Shown: positions 1 to 8,313 of the stretch, one piece after another
Numbering within the stretch: position 1 is the stretch's first letter
How the letters are laid out: the number at the start of each line of letters is the position of its first letter
From: Oscillospiraceae bacterium
GTDB taxonomy: Bacteria; Bacillota; Clostridia; Oscillospirales; CAG-272
DNA length: 50,793 nucleotides
Direction of reading: 5' to 3'
NCBI GenBank assembly: GCA_015063855.1
Contig: SVTI01000003.1
Location: 1 to 50,793 of the forward strand
Translations under genes and position numbers: made by a program
The notes under the pieces: generated by a model
Databases searched by the model: none
What the model was told of the DNA's origin: nothing
The model's input: only the letters and a program-made list of their open reading frames with translations

Positions 1-54
1 GTGTAGTGCTCTCCGTTAGTTTATTTAAGACATTTTGTCACAGCAAACTCACCA

Positions 55-470
55 CTAAACTATAATTTGTAGATATGCTTATTTCGGGCATTGAAAAATT
101 GATTACTGCTAACTCCAAACCCGAAGCATATGGGCGAAGGGTGAAACCCTTCAAACTATAATTTAAAGAAATAAATTGTCGTTTTAATGGCTTGAAATAT
201 AGTTATTTGTATATTTAATCCTCAAGGGACGTCGAGTCGCCGTCCCCTACGGGTCTACTGCAAATCCTTCATTTCGGGCATTAAAGGATGAATTTAATCT
301 AACTTCAAACCCGAGTATAGCCGCGGTGCAACCGCCCCGAAGAGCAGGGTGCAGGGCAAAGCCCTTCAAACTGTAATTTGTAGATATGCTTATTTCGGGT
401 ACTGCAGAAACGGTTATAGATAACTTCATGCCCGATCATTCGCTGCAGGCCGGCGCCTGCCTGTAATTTA
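55..470. repeat. cluster of three diverged copies of a dispersed intergenic element (TTTCGGGCA...GCCCGA core)
   Basis: Copies at about 55-165, 270-368 and 369-470. Copies 1 and 3 share aaact(a/g)taatttgtagatatgcttatttcggg; all have cores of the form TTTCGGG(C/T)A-N25-35-CCCGA; copy 3 ends in a GC hairpin gcaggccggcgcctgc like that at 42.94 kb. Confidence 0.7.
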
Positions 471-557
471 TCGATAACCCCTTTATTTTTTTAAAATAGT
501 GTGGTATAATATAATGATTAAATATTTTTCTAAGATAAAAACAAGGAGAAATCCTAT

Positions 558-3404
558 ATGGCAAACAAGAATTTAACTATAACGGGAGCAAGGGTTCACA
601 ACTTAAAGAATGTTGATATAACCATTCCCCGTGACAAGCTTGTGGTTTTCACAGGGCTTTCCGGTTCGGGAAAATCCTCTCTTGCCTTTGACACGATTTA
701 TGCAGAAGGTCACAGACGATTTGTGGAATCGCTTTCATCATACGCAAGAATGTTCTTAGGACAGCTTGACAAGCCCGATATCGACTCTATAGAGGGTCTG
801 TCCCCTGCTATATCCATCGACCAGAAAACCACATCTAAAAATCCCCGTTCTACCGTGGGTACCGTAACAGAAATATACGACTATCTTCGTCTTTTATATT
901 CAAGAGTGGGTATTCCCCACTGTCCTATCTGCGGACGAGAGATCCGTCAACAGACCGTTGACCAGATTATCGACCGCATCATGGCTCTGCCTGAGGGTAC
1001 ACGATTTATGGTACTTGCCCCTGTTGTAAAGGCTAAAAAGGGTATGCACGAAAAGGTGTTTGAAAAGGCTACCAAGAGCGGTTACGTTCGTGTTCGTGTT
1101 GACGGCATTATGTACGACTTAAGCGAGGAAATAAAGCTTGATAAAAACATAAAGCATACTGTTGAGATAATCGTTGACCGTCTTGTAATGCGTGACAATA
1201 TACGCTCGCGTCTTTCCGATTCTCTTGAAAACGCTCTTTCATTAACAGAAGGTGTTGTGGGAATTTCGATAGTAAGACGTGAGGGTGAGGAGTATGGCGA
1301 AAACGAAGAAACCGAGCTTTCCTTCTCCCTTAACTACGCCTGCGAGGAGCACGGCATATCTATAGGAGAGTTGTCTCCCAGAATGTTCTCCTTCAATAAC
1401 CCTATGGGTGCCTGTCCCGAATGCCTTGGTATAGGCGTACTCCCCCGTATATCCTTTGACAGAGTTGTTCCGGACAAGAACCTTTCTCTGCGAGAGGGTG
1501 CTTTGCAGGTAAACGGCTTTAAAACCATGGACGAAAACTCATGGACAGGTCCTGTTGTGGCAGAGGTGGGCAAGCTCTACGGCTTCACTCTTGATACAAA
1601 GATATGCGATTACACTCCCGAAGCCCTTGAGGTATTGCTCTACGGTTCAAACGACAGATTTGATGTTGTAAGATATTTTGACGGTATTGGACATAACGTA
1701 AAGGACTACCGCTTTGAAGGACTTTTAAACATCCTTCAGCAGAGATATGAGCAATCGCAAAACGAATATTATCAGGATTTTATCGAAGAGGTTCCCTGCC
1801 CTAAATGTAAGGGCAAGCGTCTTTCAAAAGAAGTTCTTGCGGTTACCGTTGGCGGTAAGAATATTCACGAATTCTGCTGTATGTCGGTAGCTGAGGCACT
1901 TGATTTTGTAAAGAATCTTCAGTTTACCGAAACCGAGATGACAATAGCAAGAGAAATACTCAAAGAGGTTAAGAGCCGTCTTGAATTTATGATGAACGTT
2001 GGTCTTGACTACCTTACCCTTAACCGTAAAGCCGGTACTTTATCGGGCGGTGAGGCACAGAGAATACGTCTTGCCACACAGATAGGCTCATCCCTTATGG
2101 GCGTGCTTTACATCCTTGATGAGCCCAGTATCGGTCTTCATCAGCGTGATAATTCAAAGCTTATAGATACTCTTAAAAAGCTCCGCGACGTCGGCAACTC
2201 TCTTATCGTGGTTGAGCATGATGAGGAAACCATGCTTGAATCTGACTATATCGTTGACATCGGTCCCGGCGCAGGTATACACGGAGGTAATATCGTTTCT
2301 CAGGGCACACCTGCGGAGATAATGGCGGATGAAAATTCAATCACAGGCAGATTCCTCTCAGGGAAGGAAAAAATCGAGATACCCAAGGTTCGCCGTAAAG
2401 GCAACGGAAAAAGCATCAAGATCATCGGTGCTAAGGAAAACAACCTTAAGAACGTTTCTGTTGAAATCCCTCTCGGCAAATTTGTCTGTGTGACCGGTGT
2501 ATCCGGCTCGGGTAAATCCTCTCTTATCAACGCTATTCTTCACAGAGCATTGGCAAAGACACTTAACAAGGCTATGTCCTTCCCCGGCAAGCATGACCGT
2601 ATAGAGGGTGTGGAGAACCTTGACAAGGTTATCGATATAGATCAGGCTCCCATAGGCAGAACTCCCCGTTCCAATCCTGCTACCTATACGGGACTCTTCA
2701 CGGATCTGCGCGAGCTTTTTGCCGCAACACCGGATGCTAAACAAAGAGGCTACAAAGCAAACCGCTTCTCCTTTAACCTTAAGGGCGGACGCTGTGAAGC
2801 CTGCGAGGGTGACGGCGTTAAGAAGATAGAAATGCACTTCCTTCCCGACGTTTACGTAACCTGTGACGTTTGTAAGGGTATGAGATACAACCGTGACACG
2901 CTTGAGGTCAGATACAAGGGTAAAAATATCTACGATGTACTTGAAATGACGGTAGAGGAAGCGCTTGAATTCTTCTCAAGCCTTCCCAAAGTTAAGCGCA
3001 AGCTTCAAACTCTTTATGACGTGGGCTTGGGTTACATCAAGTTAGGTCAGTCCTCCACACAGCTTTCAGGCGGCGAGGCGCAGAGAGTCAAGCTTGCCAC
3101 CGAGCTTTCAAAGAGAAGCACAGGAAAGACCATATATATCCTTGACGAGCCTACAACAGGTCTTCATTCTGCGGATGTTAAGAAGCTTATCGAGGTTTTA
3201 CAGCGTCTTGTGGATGCCGGAAACACCGTGCTTGTTATCGAGCATAACCTTGATATGATCAAAACAGCCGATCATATTATCGACCTCGGACCTGAGGGCG
3301 GTGACAAGGGTGGTACGATAATTGCAACCGGCACTCCCGAGGAGGTTGCCAAGTGCAGAACTTCATACACAGGTATGTATCTGAAAAAAATACTAAATAA
3401 ATAA
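558..3404 (+). CDS. uvrA: excinuclease ABC subunit UvrA
   Basis: 948 aa; two Walker A motifs ([25 protein letters not shown]), Cys zinc-binding motifs, two ABC signatures ([24 protein letters not shown]); RBS aaggag. Confidence 0.98.
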   Translation: MANKNLTITGARVHNLKNVDITIPRDKLVVFTGLSGSGKSSLAFDTIYAEGHRRFVESLSSYARMFLGQLDKPDIDSIEGLSPAISIDQKTTSKNPRSTVGTVTEIYDYLRLLYSRVGIPHCPICGREIRQQTVDQIIDRIMALPEGTRFMVLAPVVKAKKGMHEKVFEKATKSGYVRVRVDGIMYDLSEEIKLDKNIKHTVEIIVDRLVMRDNIRSRLSDSLENALSLTEGVVGISIVRREGEEYGENEETELSFSLNYACEEHGISIGELSPRMFSFNNPMGACPECLGIGVLPRISFDRVVPDKNLSLREGALQVNGFKTMDENSWTGPVVAEVGKLYGFTLDTKICDYTPEALEVLLYGSNDRFDVVRYFDGIGHNVKDYRFEGLLNILQQRYEQSQNEYYQDFIEEVPCPKCKGKRLSKEVLAVTVGGKNIHEFCCMSVAEALDFVKNLQFTETEMTIAREILKEVKSRLEFMMNVGLDYLTLNRKAGTLSGGEAQRIRLATQIGSSLMGVLYILDEPSIGLHQRDNSKLIDTLKKLRDVGNSLIVVEHDEETMLESDYIVDIGPGAGIHGGNIVSQGTPAEIMADENSITGRFLSGKEKIEIPKVRRKGNGKSIKIIGAKENNLKNVSVEIPLGKFVCVTGVSGSGKSSLINAILHRALAKTLNKAMSFPGKHDRIEGVENLDKVIDIDQAPIGRTPRSNPATYTGLFTDLRELFAATPDAKQRGYKANRFSFNLKGGRCEACEGDGVKKIEMHFLPDVYVTCDVCKGMRYNRDTLEVRYKGKNIYDVLEMTVEEALEFFSSLPKVKRKLQTLYDVGLGYIKLGQSSTQLSGGEAQRVKLATELSKRSTGKTIYILDEPTTGLHSADVKKLIEVLQRLVDAGNTVLVIEHNLDMIKTADHIIDLGPEGGDKGGTIIATGTPEEVAKCRTSYTGMYLKKILNK

Positions 3405-3410
3405 TTAATT

Positions 3411-3437
3411 AAAATAGCAGGTTATCCTGCTATTTTT
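3411..3437 (+). terminator. rho-independent terminator after uvrA
   Basis: AAAATAGCAGG-TTAT-CCTGCTATTTTT stem-loop with T tract. Confidence 0.8.
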
Positions 3438-3549
3438 CTTCGATTGAAGAAAAATACATTATAAACTTATAAAAAAGTACTTTATTTTTCCTTTCCGATA
3501 TGTCATAATATAAATAGTTTAATTAATTTGTCTTTTAGGGAGTAAAAAA

Positions 3550-4437
3550 ATGATACTTGAGCTAAAAAACATAGAAAAGTCCTTCGGGCAAAATAAAGTA
3601 CTCTGCGATGTATCCTTCAAGGCAGAAGGCGGCAAAGCATTCGGTCTGCTCGGCAGAAACGGAGCAGGTAAGACAACCTCTATTCGTATACTTATGGGTG
3701 TGTTCCCTGCAAACAGCGGTGAAGTCCTTATAGACGGTAATCCCATAGATTATAACAAGGTAGGTATAGGTTATCTTCCTGAGGAGAGAGGACTCTATCC
3801 AAAAAAGATAATTATAGACCAGCTTACTTACTTCGCCGAGCTGAAAGGCATGGAACATAGGGAGGCAGTTAAAGCTATAGACTATTGGCTCGGACGTCTC
3901 GGTATGACCGAATACCGTAATAAAAAACTTGATACCCTATCCAAGGGAAATCAGCAAAAGATACAGCTTATCACGGCCCTTGCACATGATCCCGATATCG
4001 TTATTCTCGACGAGCCCTTCTCAGGTCTTGACCCCGTAAATGCCATGCTTCTCAAAAACGTTGTAAAGGAACAGATATCCAAGGGGAAGATAGTTCTCTT
4101 CTCAAGCCATCAGATGAGCTATATTGAGGAATTCTGTGACAGTATAGCGATCCTTAATAACGGTAAGGTCGTGCTTCAGGGTGATCTGTGTAACATTAAG
4201 CGCGATTATCCCCGTGACCGTCTGGTGGTACGTTGTGAGAACAAACAGTCGGTAATGAAGGATTTCAAAAACAGCTCGTTAACCGAAAAAGGAGATGTTA
4301 TAATCAAGCTTGCCTCGGTCGATGAAAAAAAGGCTGTTATGAATTACCTTACAGAAAAATACGATATAGACAGTATTAAAGTGCTCGAGCCCTCGCTTAA
4401 TGACATATTCGTAGAATACGCAAAGGAGGACAAATAA
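3550..4437 (+). CDS. ABC transporter ATP-binding protein (NatA-like)
   Basis: 295 aa; Walker A GRNGAGKTT, Walker B VILDEPFSGLDP, signature LSKGNQQKIQ. Confidence 0.95.
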   Translation: MILELKNIEKSFGQNKVLCDVSFKAEGGKAFGLLGRNGAGKTTSIRILMGVFPANSGEVLIDGNPIDYNKVGIGYLPEERGLYPKKIIIDQLTYFAELKGMEHREAVKAIDYWLGRLGMTEYRNKKLDTLSKGNQQKIQLITALAHDPDIVILDEPFSGLDPVNAMLLKNVVKEQISKGKIVLFSSHQMSYIEEFCDSIAILNNGKVVLQGDLCNIKRDYPRDRLVVRCENKQSVMKDFKNSSLTEKGDVIIKLASVDEKKAVMNYLTEKYDIDSIKVLEPSLNDIFVEYAKEDK

Positions 4438-5676
4438 ATGAAGCAGTTTAGAAAGATACTCAATTTTGAATTGAAATACTATTTCAAAAACAAGATCTTT
4501 GTCGGGATTACAATTTTCCTTGTTCTTCTTATCGCGGTAGTTATGTTCTTCCCCCGTATTTCACCTCTCTTCAAGAATGATGCCGATAACAGCTCGGAGC
4601 AGCTACCCGTCATGCTCGTTAAAGCTTATGATCGGGATAATGCCGACATAGTATACGAGACCTTTGCCGCTGCATTTACCGACTACGACGTACAGATAAC
4701 GGATTCGGATACCAAGGATATAAAGAAAGCTATTACAGAGGGCGATGCCGATTCTGCTTTTATAATGACTGCACCTAGCGAATATACCTATTACGTCAAT
4801 AATCTGTCTATGTATGACATGAACACAGAAACGGCAAACAGCGTTCTTCAAAAAATATATCAGATGAATGCCATGGTCGAAGGCGGTATGTCCCCGGACA
4901 AAGCAACCGAGGTCATGAGTATTCAGATTAACAGCAGGGTGGAAAGCCTCGGCAAAGATCAGGCGCAGAATTTCTTCTATACCTATATTATGATCTTTGC
5001 ACTCTATATGGTTATACTTCTCTACGGACAGATGGTAGCGACAAACGTAGCGACCGAAAAAAGCTCACGCGCCATGGAGCTTCTTATAACCAGCGCCAAG
5101 CCTACGAGCATGATGTTCGGCAAGGTGATTGCCTCTTGCCTTGCAGGATTTATACAGATAGTCACAGTTTTCGGTTCAGCTCTTATCTTCTACAATCTTA
5201 ACAAAACCTATTGGAAGGACAGTATGATAATCAAGTCCATCTTCAATATCCCTCCTACTCTTCTGCTGTATATGTTGATATTCTTTGTCCTCGGCTTCCT
5301 GATATACGCGTTTATGTTCGGTGCGGTGGGCTCTACCGCCTCAAAGCTTGAGGATATCAATACCTCGGTAATGCCGATAACTATGCTCTTCGTAATTGCA
5401 TTCATCGTGGTAATGACCTCCATGAGCTCAGGCAACGTGGATAATACCCTTATGAAGATATGTTCATATATCCCCTTCACCTCCCCTATGTCAATGTTTA
5501 CGAGAATCGCAATGAGTACGGTTGCATGGTATGAGATCGCACTGTCCATAGTAATTCTTATAGGCTCTACCGTCGGTATAGGCATACTCGCCGCAAAGAT
5601 CTACCGTGCAGGTGTACTTATGTACGGTACTACACCTAAGATAACAAACATTATCAAGGCGGTGTGGAAGGCTTAA
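4438..5676 (+). CDS. ABC transporter permease (NatB/ABC-2 type)
   Basis: 412 aa; N-terminal TM, large extracytoplasmic loop, C-terminal TM cluster with EKSSRAMELLITSAKP; abuts the ATPase gene. Confidence 0.92.
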   Translation: MKQFRKILNFELKYYFKNKIFVGITIFLVLLIAVVMFFPRISPLFKNDADNSSEQLPVMLVKAYDRDNADIVYETFAAAFTDYDVQITDSDTKDIKKAITEGDADSAFIMTAPSEYTYYVNNLSMYDMNTETANSVLQKIYQMNAMVEGGMSPDKATEVMSIQINSRVESLGKDQAQNFFYTYIMIFALYMVILLYGQMVATNVATEKSSRAMELLITSAKPTSMMFGKVIASCLAGFIQIVTVFGSALIFYNLNKTYWKDSMIIKSIFNIPPTLLLYMLIFFVLGFLIYAFMFGAVGSTASKLEDINTSVMPITMLFVIAFIVVMTSMSSGNVDNTLMKICSYIPFTSPMSMFTRIAMSTVAWYEIALSIVILIGSTVGIGILAAKIYRAGVLMYGTTPKITNIIKAVWKA

Positions 5677-5682
5677 AGCTGT

Positions 5683-5961
5683 ATGAAAAAGGAAAAAATC
5701 ATGAAAGCAAAATGGCTTCTGTTTACATCAATATTTCAGATTCTAATGGGTATTTCGGCGATAGTCGGCTATATATTGGTTTTCAGGTCAGGTGAATCGC
5801 TTATCAGATGGACGGTTACGCTTTTCTTGGGAATCGCATTTATCATAAGGGGTACCGTAGATATAGTGAAATGGAAAAAACTGAATAAAGTGCCGCCGAA
5901 TTTCGCCCGTTTTCATCGTGCAAACAATTCACACGAAACGGAACATTTTCCTATAAATTAA
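5683..5961 (+). CDS. small membrane protein; last ~23 codons lie inside a dispersed repeat element
   Basis: 92 aa with two hydrophobic segments; C-terminal VPPNFARFHRANNSHETEHFPIN is encoded by the repeat at 5890-5960. Confidence 0.6.
   Translation: MKKEKIMKAKWLLFTSIFQILMGISAIVGYILVFRSGESLIRWTVTLFLGIAFIIRGTVDIVKWKKLNKVPPNFARFHRANNSHETEHFPIN
5890..5960 (+). repeat. dispersed intergenic element, A-type copy
   Basis: gccgccgaatttcgcccgttttcatcgtgcaaacaattcacacgaaacggaacattttcctataaatta aligns with the units at 6.68-7.02 kb. Confidence 0.8.
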
Positions 5962-5968
5962 AATTAAA

Positions 5969-6002
5969 ATATCACCGTATTAAATAATGCGGTGATTTTT
6001 TC
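5969..6002 (+). terminator. rho-independent terminator
   Basis: ATCACCGTATT...AATGCGGTGATTTTTT. Confidence 0.75.
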
Positions 6003-6075
6003 TGAATAAAAAGCTCATTTTAAATCAATAATAAGTTAAATCTTATCAAAATTCAAATATGAAATGAGGTTTAAA

Positions 6076-6678
6076 ATGTTAAAAAGAGCTATACTTATTT
6101 TTTCGATACTGACAGTTTTATGCGTTTCACTTATCCCCGTGCTTCCGATACAAGGCGAGGAAAAAATATACGATAAGACACTTCGGCTTCACGTTATAGC
6201 AAATTCGGACAGCGAAGAGGATCAATGGCTTAAGCTTCAGGTTCGTGACCGTATCCTTGAGCTTATGTCCTCAACCTTCGATGAAGCAAATTCAAGAAAA
6301 GAGGCGATCGATATTGTTAACACACATTATGACGAGCTTCTTAGATGTGCCGAAAACGAGATAGCCGACAAGGGCTATGATTACAAAGTAGATATCACGC
6401 TTACAGAAGAATACTATCCCACACGGGAATACGAGGGTGTGTCTCTTCCCGCAGGCAACTACCTTTCCTTACGGGTTCTTATTGGAAAGGCGGAAGGTCA
6501 GAACTGGTGGTGCGTTCTCTTCCCTCCTCTGTGTACCTCTTCTGCCGAGCCTAAAAAGAAATTGAAGGAGGCAGGATTTACATCGCCTCAGATAAAGGTA
6601 CTGACAGAGGGTGAATCACCTAAATATAAACTGAAATTCAGAATTCTTGAATTATTTAACGGATTTTTTGACAGATAA
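6076..6678 (+). CDS. spoIIR: stage II sporulation protein R
   Basis: Conserved LRLHVIANSDSEEDQWLKLQVRDRILE and GQNWWCVLFPPLC; start set at 6076 behind gagg rather than 6064. Confidence 0.93.
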   Translation: MLKRAILIFSILTVLCVSLIPVLPIQGEEKIYDKTLRLHVIANSDSEEDQWLKLQVRDRILELMSSTFDEANSRKEAIDIVNTHYDELLRCAENEIADKGYDYKVDITLTEEYYPTREYEGVSLPAGNYLSLRVLIGKAEGQNWWCVLFPPLCTSSAEPKKKLKEAGFTSPQIKVLTEGESPKYKLKFRILELFNGFFDR

Positions 6679-7025
6679 AACGCCGCCTGTATACTGAATA
6701 TCGTTCTTTCTTCGGTGCTAACAACTCACACGAAATCGAGTAATTTCCTATATATTAAAAAAGCGCCGCCGGGCGCACCGAATTTCGCCCATTTCTGAAG
6801 TGCGAACAACTCACACGAAATGAAGTAATTTCCTATATATTAAAAAAGAGGGTGCCGACCCGCAACGATGATCGGGCATGAACTACGTCAAAACCTCTAA
6901 CTTCAATGCCCGAAACGGAGCAATTTCCTATATATTAAAAAAGCGCCGCCGGGCGCACCGAATTTCGCCCATTTCTGAAGTGCGAACAACTCACACGAAA
7001 TGAAGTAATTTCCTATATATTTAAA
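6679..7025 (+). repeat. tandem array of four dispersed-element units (A, A, B, A types)
   Basis: Each unit ends (g/c)(t/c)aatttcctatatattaaaa; 6742-6841 is identical to 6922-7021 (100 bp, 180 bp offset). Confidence 0.9.
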
Positions 7026-7027
7026 AA

Positions 7028-7055
7028 TGAAGAGACTGCTTTTGCAGTCTCTTCA
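7028..7055 (-). terminator. rho-independent terminator of the SipW/TasA-like operon
   Basis: 12-bp perfect stem TGAAGAGACTGC-TTTT-GCAGTCTCTTCA; T tract on the minus strand. Confidence 0.85.
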
Positions 7056-7059
7056 TCAG

Positions 7060-7731
7060 TTATGATTGTGTTGTTCTCTTTTTACCGCATGCTGTAATAA
7101 CAACGGTAATAATTATCAACGCGCTTACAACAGCAAGACCAATATACAAAGTCAGATCAGTATTATCGTTTGTCTGAGGAGGCTTTGGGTCATCCTTTTC
7201 AACGGGAAGCTCATCTGCCTTGAATTCCCAATCTACATATCCGAGGGTATTCATATACTCGTTGTTAAGTTCCTCGGGAACATCAAGCGTAAGATCCAAA
7301 GTAATCTCACCGCCTGAATATATCGTTCCGAGATATACCCAATCTTTGAGTTGTGCTTCTTCATTCGCAGGAGCATCGAAGAGAACTGAGTCGCCGTTCT
7401 GCTTAACTGTAAGCTTCAGCTTTGAAAGAAATTCATCATCTGATTCTTCAGCCATACTTGTGTCGAGCGCTCTTACATAAAGCTTGATCTTAACATCTTT
7501 AACCTTTTCATTAACCACCTTGATACTGTCGGTAAGCTTATCACCGGGCATGACGTCCTTAAAGCTTGTAAAAAGGTCGGTGGGAGATTTATCGCTTCCC
7601 GGCTTAAAGATAAAATCCTTGGTATTAGCGTTAAACGTTACGTTACCTTGAGCAAATAAAGGAAGTGTCATGGAAACAATTATAACCGCAGTTATAAAGA
7701 GGAAGCTGAACTTTTTAATTATTATTTTCAT
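7060..7731 (-). CDS. secreted cell-surface protein with sortase-type C-terminus (PPQTND variant)
   Basis: 223 aa; signal peptide; C-terminus PPQTNDNTDLTLYIGLAVVSALIIITVVITACGKKR has the sorting motif-TM-basic tail layout. Confidence 0.75.
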   Translation of the reverse strand: MKIIIKKFSFLFITAVIIVSMTLPLFAQGNVTFNANTKDFIFKPGSDKSPTDLFTSFKDVMPGDKLTDSIKVVNEKVKDVKIKLYVRALDTSMAEESDDEFLSKLKLTVKQNGDSVLFDAPANEEAQLKDWVYLGTIYSGGEITLDLTLDVPEELNNEYMNTLGYVDWEFKADELPVEKDDPKPPQTNDNTDLTLYIGLAVVSALIIITVVITACGKKRTTQS

Positions 7732-7743
7732 TTTTCCTCCTCC

Positions 7744-8304
7744 TTATTTGCTTATTCTACCTGTACTGCTTACTGTCACACCCCATGCTTCTTTAACAGC
7801 GCTTGTGGGGTTCGACTGTATAGCATCGGCGATGATTTCGACCTCAAGGTGATAGCCTGCAGGAGTTCTGCCACTTATGGGTTTAACTTCTCTGATGAAG
7901 TCCGGAGTAGATTTACCTGCAGCAACGGGTAAAGCGTAATAATAATATCCGTCAGAGGTAGTGAAATCCCAATTAGTGTTACTACCAAATCTAAAGGTAT
8001 AATCCTCATCCTTTACCGGCATTGAAGGATAAACATTACCGTTTGCATCCTTCCATGTTATAATATAATATGCTCTGATATAAGCAGAGGATCTTTCGGA
8101 TGTGTTCTTGATCTGAACATGCTCTTTTACTTCACCGTCAAAGGTTTCTGTAACCTCGGCTGATATATCACCCGGGAAGAAGGTGTTGACGATAGTATTG
8201 GTAAAATCAGTCTTATATGCAATGGTAACCCCGACAGACACTACAAAGAGGGCTACTATAGAAATTATAAAGAGTTTTTTATGAGCTTTAATATATTTCA
8301 TCAC
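7744..8304 (-). CDS. SipW-dependent-type (TasA/CalY-like) secreted protein
   Basis: 186 aa; N-terminal TM then GVTIAYKTDFTNTIVNTFFPGDISAEVTETF, resembling SipW-cognate signal peptides. Confidence 0.65.
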   Translation of the reverse strand: MMKYIKAHKKLFIISIVALFVVSVGVTIAYKTDFTNTIVNTFFPGDISAEVTETFDGEVKEHVQIKNTSERSSAYIRAYYIITWKDANGNVYPSMPVKDEDYTFRFGSNTNWDFTTSDGYYYYALPVAAGKSTPDFIREVKPISGRTPAGYHLEVEIIADAIQSNPTSAVKEAWGVTVSSTGRISK

Positions 8305-8313
8305 AATACCTCC

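Noticed and set aside
247-429. 60-aa minus-strand ORF in the track
   Set aside because: It lies wholly within dispersed repeat copies, with no RBS or recognisable protein features.
2358-2837. 159-aa ORF antisense to uvrA
   Set aside because: Shadow ORF of a clearly identified coding strand; no plausible domain.
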